Shown here piece by piece: positions 17,000 to 25,626 of a DNA stretch of 43,800 nt. This stretch comes from an uncultured Propionibacteriaceae bacterium (GTDB lineage: Bacteria; Actinomycetota; Actinomycetes; Propionibacteriales; Propionibacteriaceae), in assembly GCA_938046585.1 (NCBI GenBank), contig CALIWR010000024.1, positions 1 through 43,800 on the forward strand, given 5' to 3'. The position numbers and the translations under genes were made by a program. The notes below the pieces were generated by a model that saw nothing but the letters and a program-made list of their open reading frames with translations, ran no database searches and had not been told where the DNA came from. Every line of letters starts with the position of its first letter. Position 1 is the stretch's first letter.

Positions 17000-17845
17000 T
17001 CAGTACCCGATCGACCTGAGATAGGCCCGGGAATCAGCCAGACAGTCGTACGGGTCCCGGCCGTACATCTCGTCCTGCTCGACGAAGAAGAACTCCGCCC
17101 CGGCCTCGACGGCCGCCGGGAGCAAGGCCGGCCAGTTCATGTTGCCGGCGCCGACCTCAGCGAACTGGGCGATGCTGAGGAAGGCCTGAAAACCGCCTTC
17201 CTGATCACCGGCAGCGAACCGGTCGATCGCCTCCTGCGGCAAGGGCACCACCCGGAAATCCTTGACATGGATGATCCTGCAGACCCCTGCGTACTCGGCC
17301 AGCATGTCCAACGGCGCCATCCCACCGCGCTGCACCCAGTGCAGGTCGACCTCGAAATGCATCGCCGGCGCGACCCGGCGGACGATGTCGAAGATCTTCT
17401 CCTGGCCGAACCGGGCCAGGTCGACGTGATGGTTGTGGTAGCACAAGGTGATGCCGTCAGCGGCAAGCCGCTGCGCGTACGGCTGACACTGCCCCGCCCA
17501 GTCCTCGGTGGCTTGCCTCGAGACCATCGCCTCGAAGGGCATCATCCCGATCCGGACAAAACGAGTACCGAGGCGACGACAGTCGGCGACGATCTTGTCA
17601 TAGTCGTCCGCCAGGGTGTCGATCGGCATCCGCCCAGGTCGCAACGCGACCGACAGGGCACCCACCTCGACCCCCAGCTCGTGGACCCCGCGCTCTAAGG
17701 CATCGGTGTTCTGCGGCGACATCGGGATCTGGGAGACCTCAACCGAGTCATACCCGAGCTCCTTCACCCGCTGCAGAGTCGGCCACATCCCCTCAGAGGC
17801 AACTTTCTGCCTCAGCATCATCATCTGGACACCCAGCGACGCCAT
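17000..17845 (-). CDS. Sugar phosphate isomerase/epimerase family protein (TIM barrel)
   Basis: This 281-aa protein of the AP-endonuclease-2-like TIM-barrel family is the fold of IolE, IolI and xylose-isomerase-like enzymes. Probable metal ligands lie in HFEVDLHW, IHVKDFR and FFVEQDE. The substrate cannot be named. It follows the Gfo/Idh/MocA oxidoreductase with only three bases between, and its GGGAGGAG ribosome site lies within the end of that gene. The pair probably oxidises and isomerises an inositol or sugar. Confidence 0.82.
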   Translation of the reverse strand: MASLGVQMMMLRQKVASEGMWPTLQRVKELGYDSVEVSQIPMSPQNTDALERGVHELGVEVGALSVALRPGRMPIDTLADDYDKIVADCRRLGTRFVRIGMMPFEAMVSRQATEDWAGQCQPYAQRLAADGITLCYHNHHVDLARFGQEKIFDIVRRVAPAMHFEVDLHWVQRGGMAPLDMLAEYAGVCRIIHVKDFRVVPLPQEAIDRFAAGDQEGGFQAFLSIAQFAEVGAGNMNWPALLPAAVEAGAEFFFVEQDEMYGRDPYDCLADSRAYLRSIGY

Positions 17846-17848
17846 GAC

Positions 17849-19009
17849 TCACTCCTCCCGCTGAGGGAACAAACCCTCGGCCGCGATCCGCCGGTTGAGC
17901 TCGACAAGGTACGCATCCTCGTCGAAGTCCTCGATCGACACCTCCCGGTCCAACCAACTGGACAAGTGCATCGCATTCGCCAGCCGGACCCCATGGATCC
18001 CGTCCGCCGCCGGCGCCAGCAACTGGCCGCCGGACTCCACCGCCGCAGCGAAATTCCTCAACACCTCGGCATGCTGCTCACCCCACACCGAGCTGTACTC
18101 CCGGGTCTCCACGCTCATGAGCTGGTCCCGGTCGAGCTTGCCGGTGAACAGCTCGCGGACGAAATCCATGCCCGCATTGTCGCTAAGTTCCCGCTCGGAC
18201 TGGGTAAGGCGAGTGATGGTGACCGTCGAGGAGTCCTCGACCACGACCTTGCCTTGGTCGCACAAGATCTCCAGCCGGTCGGTGCCGACCAGGTCACTGG
18301 TACTGGTAAGGAAATGTCCGGTGACCCCATCACCGAAGTCGACCACGGCATTCACCTCGTCTTCGACCACGATGTCCCGCTGGAAACCGAAGACACACTT
18401 AGCGAAGACCTTCTTCGGCACCCCACACAGCCACTGCCACAGGTCGAGCTGGTGCGGGGCCTGGTTGACCAGCACCCCGCCACCCTCGCCGCCCCAGGTG
18501 GCTCGCCAGGCGGACTGCTCGTAGTAGCCCTGCGGCCGGTACCAGGTGGTGATGATCCAGCAGGTGTGACGCAGCCGGCCCAGCTCGCCGGAGTCGAGCA
18601 GCCTTTTGAGGTCGATATAGAGCGGGTTGGTGCGCTGGTTGAAGAAGACCCCGGTAACCAGGTCTGGCCTGGTAGCGGCATGGTCGATCACCCGCCGCGC
18701 CTGCCGGGTATATACCCCGACCGGTTTCTCCAACAGAACATGGAGCCCCTGGTCCAGGGCCGCGATCCCGATCTGCGGGTGCAGATAGTGCGGCACCGTG
18801 GTCACCACGGCGTCGACCGTCCCGCTGCTGAGCAGGTCGTGATAATCGACAAAGAACGGCACCCCGACCGCCTCGGCCCCGGCTCGCTTGCTCTCGTCAA
18901 TGTCGCAGATCGCGCCCAGGCTCATCTGAGGCACACGCCCCTCGGTCAGCAGCTTGGTGTACATGCCACCCTCGGCGCCGAAACCGATAATCCCCAACCG
19001 CACAGCCAT
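17849..19009 (-). CDS. Gfo/Idh/MocA family oxidoreductase
   Basis: This 386-aa NAD(P)-dependent sugar or inositol dehydrogenase family protein has a Rossmann motif at the N-terminus (GIIGFGAEGG) and the LLEKPV segment that carries the catalytic lysine. A C-terminal alpha/beta domain ends in LSSWLDREV. The ATG at 19009 was chosen because AAGAGGAG precedes it; the longer frame to 19045 lacks a ribosome site. It forms a two-gene unit with the downstream isomerase. No transporter or regulator gene is next to it, so the substrate is open. Confidence 0.85.
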   Translation of the reverse strand: MAVRLGIIGFGAEGGMYTKLLTEGRVPQMSLGAICDIDESKRAGAEAVGVPFFVDYHDLLSSGTVDAVVTTVPHYLHPQIGIAALDQGLHVLLEKPVGVYTRQARRVIDHAATRPDLVTGVFFNQRTNPLYIDLKRLLDSGELGRLRHTCWIITTWYRPQGYYEQSAWRATWGGEGGGVLVNQAPHQLDLWQWLCGVPKKVFAKCVFGFQRDIVVEDEVNAVVDFGDGVTGHFLTSTSDLVGTDRLEILCDQGKVVVEDSSTVTITRLTQSERELSDNAGMDFVRELFTGKLDRDQLMSVETREYSSVWGEQHAEVLRNFAAAVESGGQLLAPAADGIHGVRLANAMHLSSWLDREVSIEDFDEDAYLVELNRRIAAEGLFPQREE

Positions 19010-19094
19010 GAGACTCCTCTTGTCGATGCTGCCGTCAGCCAACACCGCTACTACTGCGCGCAGACCGCATGCCGAAAGTTGCCGTGTGGGATCG

Positions 19095-19112
19095 CCCTCG
19101 CATCCGCGAGGG
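19095..19112. repeat. Hairpin element, copy 1
   Basis: CCCTCGC-ATCC-GCGAGGG forms a 7-bp stem with a 4-base loop between the GTPase gene stop and the oxidoreductase gene. It is the core of a 29-nt element (about 19092-19120) that recurs with three mismatches near 43750-43778. It lies about 20 bases past the stop of the minus-strand GTPase gene, so it may act as its terminator. Confidence 0.6.
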
Positions 19113-19133
19113 TTGGCCGAGCGGCTTCAGGTG

Positions 19134-20261
19134 TCACGTCTGATCGCGGCTGCGAATCCGCGGTATCCGGCTGCGGAACTCAGCCAGGAACAGTTCGCGT
19201 ACAGCGGTCGAGTCCAGGACCCCGTTCAAGCTGGGGAGCTGACCGCCGGCAGCCTTCTGGCAGACCACCAGCCAGGCCTGGCCCATGGCGAAGGTGAAGC
19301 CGCTAGCGACACCGGCCGAGACCACCCCGCCGGCCACGCTGCCCGCGCCGGGGATCAGCTTCAGCAGCGAGGTGAACGAGGCCCGCCCAGCAGTGGTGGC
19401 GGTGGCGGTGGTAGCCACGGCGGCCAGGCCGGCCTTGTCGGCCGGCATCGCGTACAGCTGGGCGATCCGGGCCATCATTGCCAGCTGTAACGGCACCAGC
19501 AAGGCGGCGTCAGAGAACGGGATCGGGGTGGCAGCGGCCGCGGCAGCAGCAGTCACCGTCGCGCCGATGTACGCCTGCGCCGCACGCGCCTTAGCGGCGA
19601 GGTCAATACGCTGCGCAGCCGTGAGAGCCTGGTGGACGGCTTCGGGCACTGCGCGAAACGTGGCCTGGAGCAGATCACTCAAGCCGTACGGCGGCTGACC
19701 AGTGAACTGGTCCCTCATGGCGAAAGTCAGGAAAGGACGCCCGCCGATGATCGGCAGCCGCAAAGATTCGACATGCCGGGCCAGCGAGACCGCATCCGGG
19801 TGGAACCGGCCATCACGCATCGGGACCTGGGTGAAGACCATCAGCACCGGGATTTCCAGATCAGCCAGCGCCCGTACGAAGGTGGCCTCCGAATCCTCGA
19901 AACGACGATCCATCCCCCGCACGCAATACCAGGCGCAATGGATCCGCTCCGACAGCGGTTTCCGGTTCATCTCACGGACCACTGCACGCAGGTCCTTGAC
20001 CAGTGCCTGGTCGTCGCGTCCGATCTCGAGGCCCTGAGTGTCGATCACCCCAAGCGTGCCGCGCCGGTCGATGTAGACGTGGCTGCCCTGAGTAACCGGC
20101 TGCCCGATCCCGGTCCGGGCCACCTCGGTACCGAAGATCGCGTTGATCAGAGTGGATTTACCGGCCCCCGTCTTACCGAAGACAGCCAGATTGAAACGCC
20201 CGATCGCCGCCGCCTGGCGGTCGAACTCGGCGCGAAACGACTCGGTGAACCAATCCGGCAT
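19134..20261 (-). CDS. GTPase with hydrophobic C-terminal domain (DUF697-like)
   Basis: This 375-aa protein has an N-terminal G domain: P-loop GKTGAGKSTLINAIFG near residue 29, a DTQG G3 motif, and TQVP where NKxD would be, so the G4 motif is atypical. Its C-terminal half is rich in Ala and hydrophobic residues, and resembles the DUF697-type membrane-associating domain of dynamin-like or Era-related GTPases. The role is unknown. The ATG at 20261 is preferred because TACTGT lies six bases upstream; the open frame extends further but adds an atypical sequence. Confidence 0.78.
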   Translation of the reverse strand: MPDWFTESFRAEFDRQAAAIGRFNLAVFGKTGAGKSTLINAIFGTEVARTGIGQPVTQGSHVYIDRRGTLGVIDTQGLEIGRDDQALVKDLRAVVREMNRKPLSERIHCAWYCVRGMDRRFEDSEATFVRALADLEIPVLMVFTQVPMRDGRFHPDAVSLARHVESLRLPIIGGRPFLTFAMRDQFTGQPPYGLSDLLQATFRAVPEAVHQALTAAQRIDLAAKARAAQAYIGATVTAAAAAAATPIPFSDAALLVPLQLAMMARIAQLYAMPADKAGLAAVATTATATTAGRASFTSLLKLIPGAGSVAGGVVSAGVASGFTFAMGQAWLVVCQKAAGGQLPSLNGVLDSTAVRELFLAEFRSRIPRIRSRDQT

Positions 20262-20267
20262 GAGACA

Positions 20268-20273
20268 ACAGTA
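20268..20273 (-). promoter_or_regulatory. -10 hexamer of a leaderless promoter (GTPase)
   Basis: On the minus strand TACTGT lies six bases before the ATG at 20261. Confidence 0.5.
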
Positions 20274-20453
20274 CGGTCTCGGCGCGCGACGGTGTCGATG
20301 CTGAGACCAGCCGGCGGTGATCCGCACGAGCCGGTTCAACACTCACCATGGCTTGTCGACCGGTCCAGTATCCTTCCCCGGAGCCCTTTCACCCCAGTCA
20401 AGCCACTGGTCACGGTCATCCCGTGTCGGCCTCGGCTGGGAGATCTACAAAGC

Positions 20454-20651
20454 TCAGACCGGGATTCGACGAGGCTGGCGACCGGCCAGAGTCTCCAAGG
20501 TCAGCATCCCCCGCAGCACCTCGTCGATCTCCTGGCGAAACAACGCATCCTCGCTCGTATCACGGGCGGCCCGCAACACCTGGCGGACCCGCCGTTCGGC
20601 GGAGGCACCCAGCACGTCGGGGGTGACCCGGTTATTCGTGCGCGGCGACAT
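20454..20651 (-). CDS. Small hypothetical protein divergent from typA
   Basis: A 65-aa basic, helical protein beginning MSPRTNNRVTPDVLG. A good GAGGAG ribosome site lies eight bases before the ATG at 20651, and divergent promoter elements lie about 70 bases upstream, so it is probably a real gene. An in-frame extension to 20735 would run across the promoter and lacks a ribosome site. The middle (SAERRVRQVLRAARDTSEDALFRQEIDEVL) looks like amphipathic helices. I do not recognise a family. The bases 20343-20453 downstream hold no gene I can support. Confidence 0.5.
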   Translation of the reverse strand: MSPRTNNRVTPDVLGASAERRVRQVLRAARDTSEDALFRQEIDEVLRGMLTLETLAGRQPRRIPV

Positions 20652-20737
20652 CTTCGGTCTCCTCGATTCGTCGGCTCGCAGACCCCCGGCGGCCCGGGTC
20701 ACCCCGGCAGAGGCCCACGCGATATTGACTATCATTG

Positions 20738-20766
20738 GTAGGCCATGACAATAGCGTCATGCCTAC
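20738..20766. promoter_or_regulatory. Operator-like palindrome between the small gene and typA
   Basis: GTAGGCCATGAC and GTCATGCCTAC flank a 6-base spacer. The arms pair perfectly except for one extra C in the left arm. The site overlaps TTGTCA (20746-20751) facing left and the possible -10 ACAATA (20748-20753) of a rightward promoter with TTGACT at 20725-20730. It could control both directions. In the 343-base gap 20652-20994 this is the main feature; the rest holds no gene I can support, only a TACACT hexamer at about 20938 and a short palindrome near 20950. Confidence 0.6.
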
Positions 20767-20994
20767 GCTGCGCGGAAGAGGAGATCGGTCGACACGCTGC
20801 GCAGATGGCTGGATGCCAGATCGAGTTCAGGCGGAGCTGACCACGGGCGGCCCTGTGGCAGCATCGTTGACTGCCTGCGAGTCCAGCCGATCGCCGGGGC
20901 GGACGAGTGTCGAGAGGTGGTGGGAGCTAGGACTGCGTACACTCGTGGCGGCTGCGCAGCCGCAGTCTGTCTCCTCCGTACCTGAAGGATCTGC

Positions 20995-22857
20995 ATGCCC
21001 GTACGCGCCGATCTGCGTAATGTCGCGATCATCGCCCACGTCGATCACGGCAAGACCACCCTGGTCGACGCCATGCTCTGGCAGTCCGGCGCCTTCCGCG
21101 CCAATCAGGATGTCGAGACCCGGGTTATGGACTCGATGGACCTGGAGCGGGAAAAAGGGATCACCATCCTCGCCAAGAACACCGCGGTCGAACACACCCT
21201 GCGCTGCGGTCAGAAGGTCACTATCAACATCATCGACACCCCTGGTCATGCTGACTTCGGCGGCGAAGTAGAGCGGGGCCTCGAGATGGTCGACGGGGTG
21301 CTGCTGCTGGTGGACGCCTCCGAGGGTCCGCTGCCGCAGACCCGTTTCGTGCTACGCAAGGCGCTGGCCAAACAGCTGCCGATCATCGTGGTGATCAACA
21401 AGGTGGACCGATCCGATGCCCGGATCGCGGAGGTCCTCGACGAGACCTACGCCCTGTTTCTGGACCTGATCGACGACGACCAGACCCAGGTCCTCGACTT
21501 CCCGGTCCTCTACTGCGCCGCCAAAGCCGGGCGGGCCTCGCTCACCGCACCCGAGGATGGCGATCTGCCCGACAGCGAAGACCTGGAGCCGCTATTCGAC
21601 ACCATCATGGAAACCATCCCCGCCCCTCACTACGAGGAGCAGGCGGTGTTGCAGGCCCACGTCACCAACCTCGACGCCTCCCCCTACCTGGGGCGGCTGG
21701 CGCTGTGCCGGATCGTGGCCGGCACCCTGACCCGAGGCCAGACCGTCGCCTGGTGCCGGCGCGACCAGACCGTGCAGAATGTCCGGCTGTCGGAGCTGCT
21801 GATGACCAAGGCCCTGGACCGGGTGCCGGCCGAATCAGCCGGCCCGGGCGACATCGTGGCGATCGCCGGCATCCCCGAGATCACCATCGGCGAGACCCTC
21901 TCCGACCCGGCCGACCCGCGGCCGCTGCCGCTGATCAGCGTGGACGAGCCATCGATCTCGATGACCATCGGGATCAACACCTCCCCGCTCGCCGGGCGGT
22001 CGGGTAAGAACCTCACCGCCCGGCTGGTCAAGGGCCGACTCGACGCCGAACTGGTCGGCAATGTCTCGATCCGGGTGCTGGCGACCCAACGGCCCGACAC
22101 GTGGGAGGTCCAAGGCCGGGGTGAACTACAACTGGCGGTACTGGTGGAGATGATGCGGCGCGAGTCGTACGAGCTGACCGTCGGCAAGCCGCAGGTGGTG
22201 ACTCGGACCATCGACGGGCGGCTCCACGAACCGGTCGAGGCGCTCACCATCGACGTGCCCGAGGAATACCTCGGGGTGGTCACCCAGCTGCTGGGGCTGC
22301 GGCGCGGCCGGCTAGAGCAGATGGTCAACCACGGCACCGGCTGGGTCCGTATCGAATACGTGGTCCCAGCCCGGGGGCTCATCGGTTTCCGTACCGAATT
22401 CCTCACCGAGACCCGTGGTACCGGGATCATGCACCACGTCTTCAACGGCTACGAGCCGTGGGCCGGTGAGCTGCGGACCCGGCCAACCGGGTCGCTGGTG
22501 GCCGACCGGCAGGGTGTGGTCACCTCGTACGCACTGTTCAACCTGCAGGAACGCGGCACCCTCTTCGTCGGGCCGGGAATGGCGGTGTACGAGGGGATGG
22601 TGGTCGGAGAGAACCCGCGCCCCGAAGACCTGGACGTCAACCCGGCCAAGGAAAAGAAACTGACCAATGTCCGTTCCAGTACCGGTGAGGAGCTGGAACG
22701 GTTGGTGCCGCCGCGGCTGCTAAGCCTGGAACAGGCGCTCGAATTCTGCCGCGAGGACGAATGTCTGGAAATCACCCCAGACACGGTCCGGATCCGCAAA
22801 GTGATCCTGTCGGCAAACGAGCGGGCGAAAATCCGCAGCCGGTCCAGGGACCGCTGA
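20995..22857 (+). CDS. typA: Ribosome-associated translational GTPase TypA/BipA
   Basis: This 620-aa elongation-factor-like GTPase binds ribosomes and affects assembly and stress or low-temperature growth. G1 AHVDHGKTTL is near residue 14. Other markers are the DTPGHADFGGEVERGL G3 segment, NKVDR for G4, and the C-terminal BipA region with VPARGLIGFRTEFLTETRGTGIM. Length fits the family. A GAAGGA ribosome site lies before the ATG. The long region upstream contains an operator-like palindrome. It converges on glycerate kinase. Confidence 0.96.
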   Translation: MPVRADLRNVAIIAHVDHGKTTLVDAMLWQSGAFRANQDVETRVMDSMDLEREKGITILAKNTAVEHTLRCGQKVTINIIDTPGHADFGGEVERGLEMVDGVLLLVDASEGPLPQTRFVLRKALAKQLPIIVVINKVDRSDARIAEVLDETYALFLDLIDDDQTQVLDFPVLYCAAKAGRASLTAPEDGDLPDSEDLEPLFDTIMETIPAPHYEEQAVLQAHVTNLDASPYLGRLALCRIVAGTLTRGQTVAWCRRDQTVQNVRLSELLMTKALDRVPAESAGPGDIVAIAGIPEITIGETLSDPADPRPLPLISVDEPSISMTIGINTSPLAGRSGKNLTARLVKGRLDAELVGNVSIRVLATQRPDTWEVQGRGELQLAVLVEMMRRESYELTVGKPQVVTRTIDGRLHEPVEALTIDVPEEYLGVVTQLLGLRRGRLEQMVNHGTGWVRIEYVVPARGLIGFRTEFLTETRGTGIMHHVFNGYEPWAGELRTRPTGSLVADRQGVVTSYALFNLQERGTLFVGPGMAVYEGMVVGENPRPEDLDVNPAKEKKLTNVRSSTGEELERLVPPRLLSLEQALEFCREDECLEITPDTVRIRKVILSANERAKIRSRSRDR

Positions 22858-22886
22858 CCCAGAGCCCCCGCGCAGCCGGCGCCCGG

Positions 22887-24086
22887 TCAGCCGCCGGCCA
22901 TCCGGATGCCGAGCAGCACCGCCCGCAGCTGCCGCTCGACCGCGTCCGCCAGCAGCTCCTCGGCGTCCGCGACGGCTTCGGCGAGAGTCATCGGCCGGCA
23001 TACGGTACTGGTGATCGCGTCGATCCCGATCGGGTACACATCATCGGCGCCGGTTCCAATGGTGCCGGCGACCGCCAGCACCGGAATCTGACGCTGCCGG
23101 GCCCGGCGGGCGACCTCGGCCGGGACCTTGCCGCGAGGGGTCTGGAAGTCGATACCACCCTCGGCGGTGATCACGAGGTCGACACCAGTCATCAGAGCAT
23201 CAAGGTCCACTCCGGCCAGGCCGGAATCCAGCAGCGCCTCAAAACGCTGCATCAGCGTGGCCCCGACCGCCGCCAGCCCGGCGCCCAGCCCGCCAGAGGC
23301 CCCGGTCCCTGGGCCGGTGGCAAAGTCGATGCCCCGCGCCGACGGCAGACAGTCACGCTGCAGCAGCGCAGCCCAGCGGTCAAAACCGGCTGATAGCTGC
23401 TCGACCTGTTCGGGGGTGGCTCCCTTCTGCGGGCCGAAGACCCGGGCCACGCCCCGCTCGCCGCACAGGACGTTGTGCCAGTTGAGGGCCAGCGTGACCG
23501 GCACCCGCCCCTCGGCCAGGGCCGGGTGAAGCCCAGACAGGTCGACCCGCTCGGCCCGGATCAGGTTCTCCCCGCCGCGCTCGATTGGCTGGCCGGAGCC
23601 GTCCAGCACCTGGGCACCGAGCGCCTGGAGCGCTCCGGCGCCGCCGTCGCTGGTACCCGAATCGCCGCAGCCGACCAGGATCTGCTCGGCGCCGGCGTCG
23701 ATGGCTGCCGCGATCAGCTGCCCGACCCCGTACGTGGTTGTGGTGCCCGGGTTGCGCTGGTCGCGCGGAACCAGCCGCAGGCCGGCCGCAGCCGCCATCT
23801 CGACGACCGCCACCCCGGCGGCAGCGCCACCCAGCAGGGCGAAGGACGAGTCCACCTGCTGCCCGACCGGTCCCATCACCCGGCAGGGCACCAGCCGCCC
23901 GCCGGTGGCCTCGGCCAGGGTCTGAGCGGTCCCCTCACCGCCATCGGCGATCGGAGCGGCGACGGTCTCGGCCTCGGGCAGTACCCGCGCAACCCCGGCC
24001 ACGATCGCCGCAGCCACCTGGTTCGCGTCGAGGGATTCCTTAAACCCCGAAGGGGCGATCAGGATCCGATTCAAGACGGTAGGCAT
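22887..24086 (-). CDS. glxK: Glycerate kinase
   Basis: This 399-aa enzyme of the GlxK/GarK family phosphorylates glycerate, usually to 2-phosphoglycerate. The N-terminal LIAPSGFKESLDANQVAAAI segment is characteristic. So are PIADGGEGT, GCGDSGTSDGGAG and the FGPQKGAT segment. I chose the ATG at 24086 because GTGGAGG lies a few bases upstream; the frame extends to 24116 but that start overlaps the permease gene. It is the last gene of a four-gene operon with a permease, a degenerate sensor kinase and a small membrane protein. Confidence 0.94.
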   Translation of the reverse strand: MPTVLNRILIAPSGFKESLDANQVAAAIVAGVARVLPEAETVAAPIADGGEGTAQTLAEATGGRLVPCRVMGPVGQQVDSSFALLGGAAAGVAVVEMAAAAGLRLVPRDQRNPGTTTTYGVGQLIAAAIDAGAEQILVGCGDSGTSDGGAGALQALGAQVLDGSGQPIERGGENLIRAERVDLSGLHPALAEGRVPVTLALNWHNVLCGERGVARVFGPQKGATPEQVEQLSAGFDRWAALLQRDCLPSARGIDFATGPGTGASGGLGAGLAAVGATLMQRFEALLDSGLAGVDLDALMTGVDLVITAEGGIDFQTPRGKVPAEVARRARQRQIPVLAVAGTIGTGADDVYPIGIDAITSTVCRPMTLAEAVADAEELLADAVERQLRAVLLGIRMAGG

Positions 24087-24105
24087 AAAACCTCCACTGG
24101 TGTTG

Positions 24106-25626
24106 TCATTTGGCAAGTACCGGCATCCCCATCAGGGGCCAGATGATGAACGAGAACAGCAGGATCAGCACCACCATGGTCGGAGCTAGGAAGGCCGACA
24201 GCCGCAACAGGTCCTTCGGGGTGTACGTATCGACCCCCTCGATCCCGGAGAACAGGGTGACCGGTTTGGCGGAACTGGTGAGAGTGTGGCAGAAACCAGC
24301 GGCCGCGGTCGAGGCAAAGGCGATCCCGACCGGGTCCACCCCGACCTGCGGGGCAAGCGAGACCACCAACGGGATCAGGACCGCAGAGCGGGCCGAGCGG
24401 GACTGGATGACCAGGTGCGCGGCGGTGGAGAGGATGACCACCATGATCACGAAGCCCACCCCAGCCCAGGCGCCCAGACGCGCAACCGGGGCCAGGAGCT
24501 TGACGGCCAGCCACTGCGCCGCGCCGGAACCGACCAGGGCAGTCCCCAGGGTCAAGGTCGCGGCCATGAAGAGCAGCAACGACCAGGGCACCCCCTTGAG
24601 GGCCTTGCCGATCTGAACCGAGCCGTACCGGGGGCTGGCCATCAGCAGGGCACCGAGCAAGGCCACTACGGCCGGATGCAGGCCGTGCAACGGTTCAGTG
24701 CACCACAAGGCCACCACGGCGCTGATCAGCAGGGCGGCGCGGGACTGGGCCACGGTCAGCGGGCCCGACAGCGGCACCTCGGAGAAGGCCTGCACGTCGT
24801 CGACGTTGATGCTGAGCCGATGGCGCCGGTCGGCACGGGAAGTAAACAGCCACAAGATCAGCTCGGTGCACAGGTGCGACGAGACCAGGGCCAGCGGGAT
24901 CCCGTACACCAGCCAGCCGGCGAAGCTGAAACCGGGATAGTCGGAGGCCTGCAGGATCTGACTCGTGATCAGGTGAGCGCCGGCCCCTAGGTACGAGCCG
25001 ACCGCGGAAAGCAGGATCACCGAGGGGAAGGTGAGCGCCAGGGCGACCACGATCCGACGCTGCTCACGCAACACATTCGCCAGCGCCACGAAGACCGGCA
25101 CGGTCAACGCTGCCCGGCCGGAGGTGGCGGGGACCGCGAAGGCGGTTGCAACCAACACGGTCGTCAGCAGGTGGAACAGGACCCGGACGCTGGACACCCC
25201 GGTGACGATGAAGACCGCGCCCCGGGTGGCCAGACCGGAGCTGGTAACCCCGGCCGAGATCACGAAGGCGGCCAGCAGCAACCAGACGGTGTCCTCACCT
25301 AGCGAGGAGAAGAGCTTGTCGGTCGGCAAAGTACCCATCATCACCAGCAGCACCGCGGCCCCGAGCGCGACGTAGGTGTCGTCGATGGAGGTGAAGATCC
25401 ACAGCCAGATCGCGGACCCGAACACCGCAAGGGTTAAAACGGCCATCCCGGACAGTTCCTGGGCCGGCCCGAAGGCGAGATGCCCGCACCAGACCAGAAA
25501 GCACAACAGCAGGACCGCAGTCACGATGGCGGCCAGGTGGCGCCGCTGCAGCCGCAGCCTCGGCCGGGCTTGCGGCTGGTGGGGCCTGGGGGGCGCGGTA
25601 GTGGCGTACCGGACGACCTCGCTCAC
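24106..25626 (-). CDS. DASS/SLC13-type carboxylate permease, probable glycerate transporter
   Basis: A 506-aa integral membrane protein with roughly a dozen helices and a soluble N-terminus of about 30 residues. It has the two-repeat layout of the SLC13/DASS anion carriers. At the positions of the family's two SNT-type hairpin motifs it has TSGRAAL (about residue 170) and QSRSARSA (near residue 415). The Asn/His-Thr pairs that help bind sodium and carboxylate in known members are absent, so sodium coupling is doubtful. Its place just before glycerate kinase suggests glycerate as substrate. Its ATG overlaps the sensor gene's stop by four bases. Confidence 0.8.
   Translation of the reverse strand: MSEVVRYATTAPPRPHQPQARPRLRLQRRHLAAIVTAVLLLCFLVWCGHLAFGPAQELSGMAVLTLAVFGSAIWLWIFTSIDDTYVALGAAVLLVMMGTLPTDKLFSSLGEDTVWLLLAAFVISAGVTSSGLATRGAVFIVTGVSSVRVLFHLLTTVLVATAFAVPATSGRAALTVPVFVALANVLREQRRIVVALALTFPSVILLSAVGSYLGAGAHLITSQILQASDYPGFSFAGWLVYGIPLALVSSHLCTELILWLFTSRADRRHRLSINVDDVQAFSEVPLSGPLTVAQSRAALLISAVVALWCTEPLHGLHPAVVALLGALLMASPRYGSVQIGKALKGVPWSLLLFMAATLTLGTALVGSGAAQWLAVKLLAPVARLGAWAGVGFVIMVVILSTAAHLVIQSRSARSAVLIPLVVSLAPQVGVDPVGIAFASTAAAGFCHTLTSSAKPVTLFSGIEGVDTYTPKDLLRLSAFLAPTMVVLILLFSFIIWPLMGMPVLAK

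Noticed and set aside
19106..19130. Sequence resembling the 5' part of a tRNA-Ser/Leu (GGGTTGGCCGAGCGGC)
   Set aside because: No matching acceptor 3' strand, anticodon arm or T-loop follows; the GTPase gene begins to overlap at once.
17966..19297. Long plus-strand open frame of 443 codons opposite the oxidoreductase
   Set aside because: It is a shadow of a minus-strand gene with clear Gfo/Idh/MocA motifs; the translation is rich in Arg, Pro, His and Gln with no recognisable domain.
20735..21271. 178-codon plus-strand frame across the typA promoter
   Set aside because: It runs through the operator palindrome and into typA in another frame with no recognisable domain.
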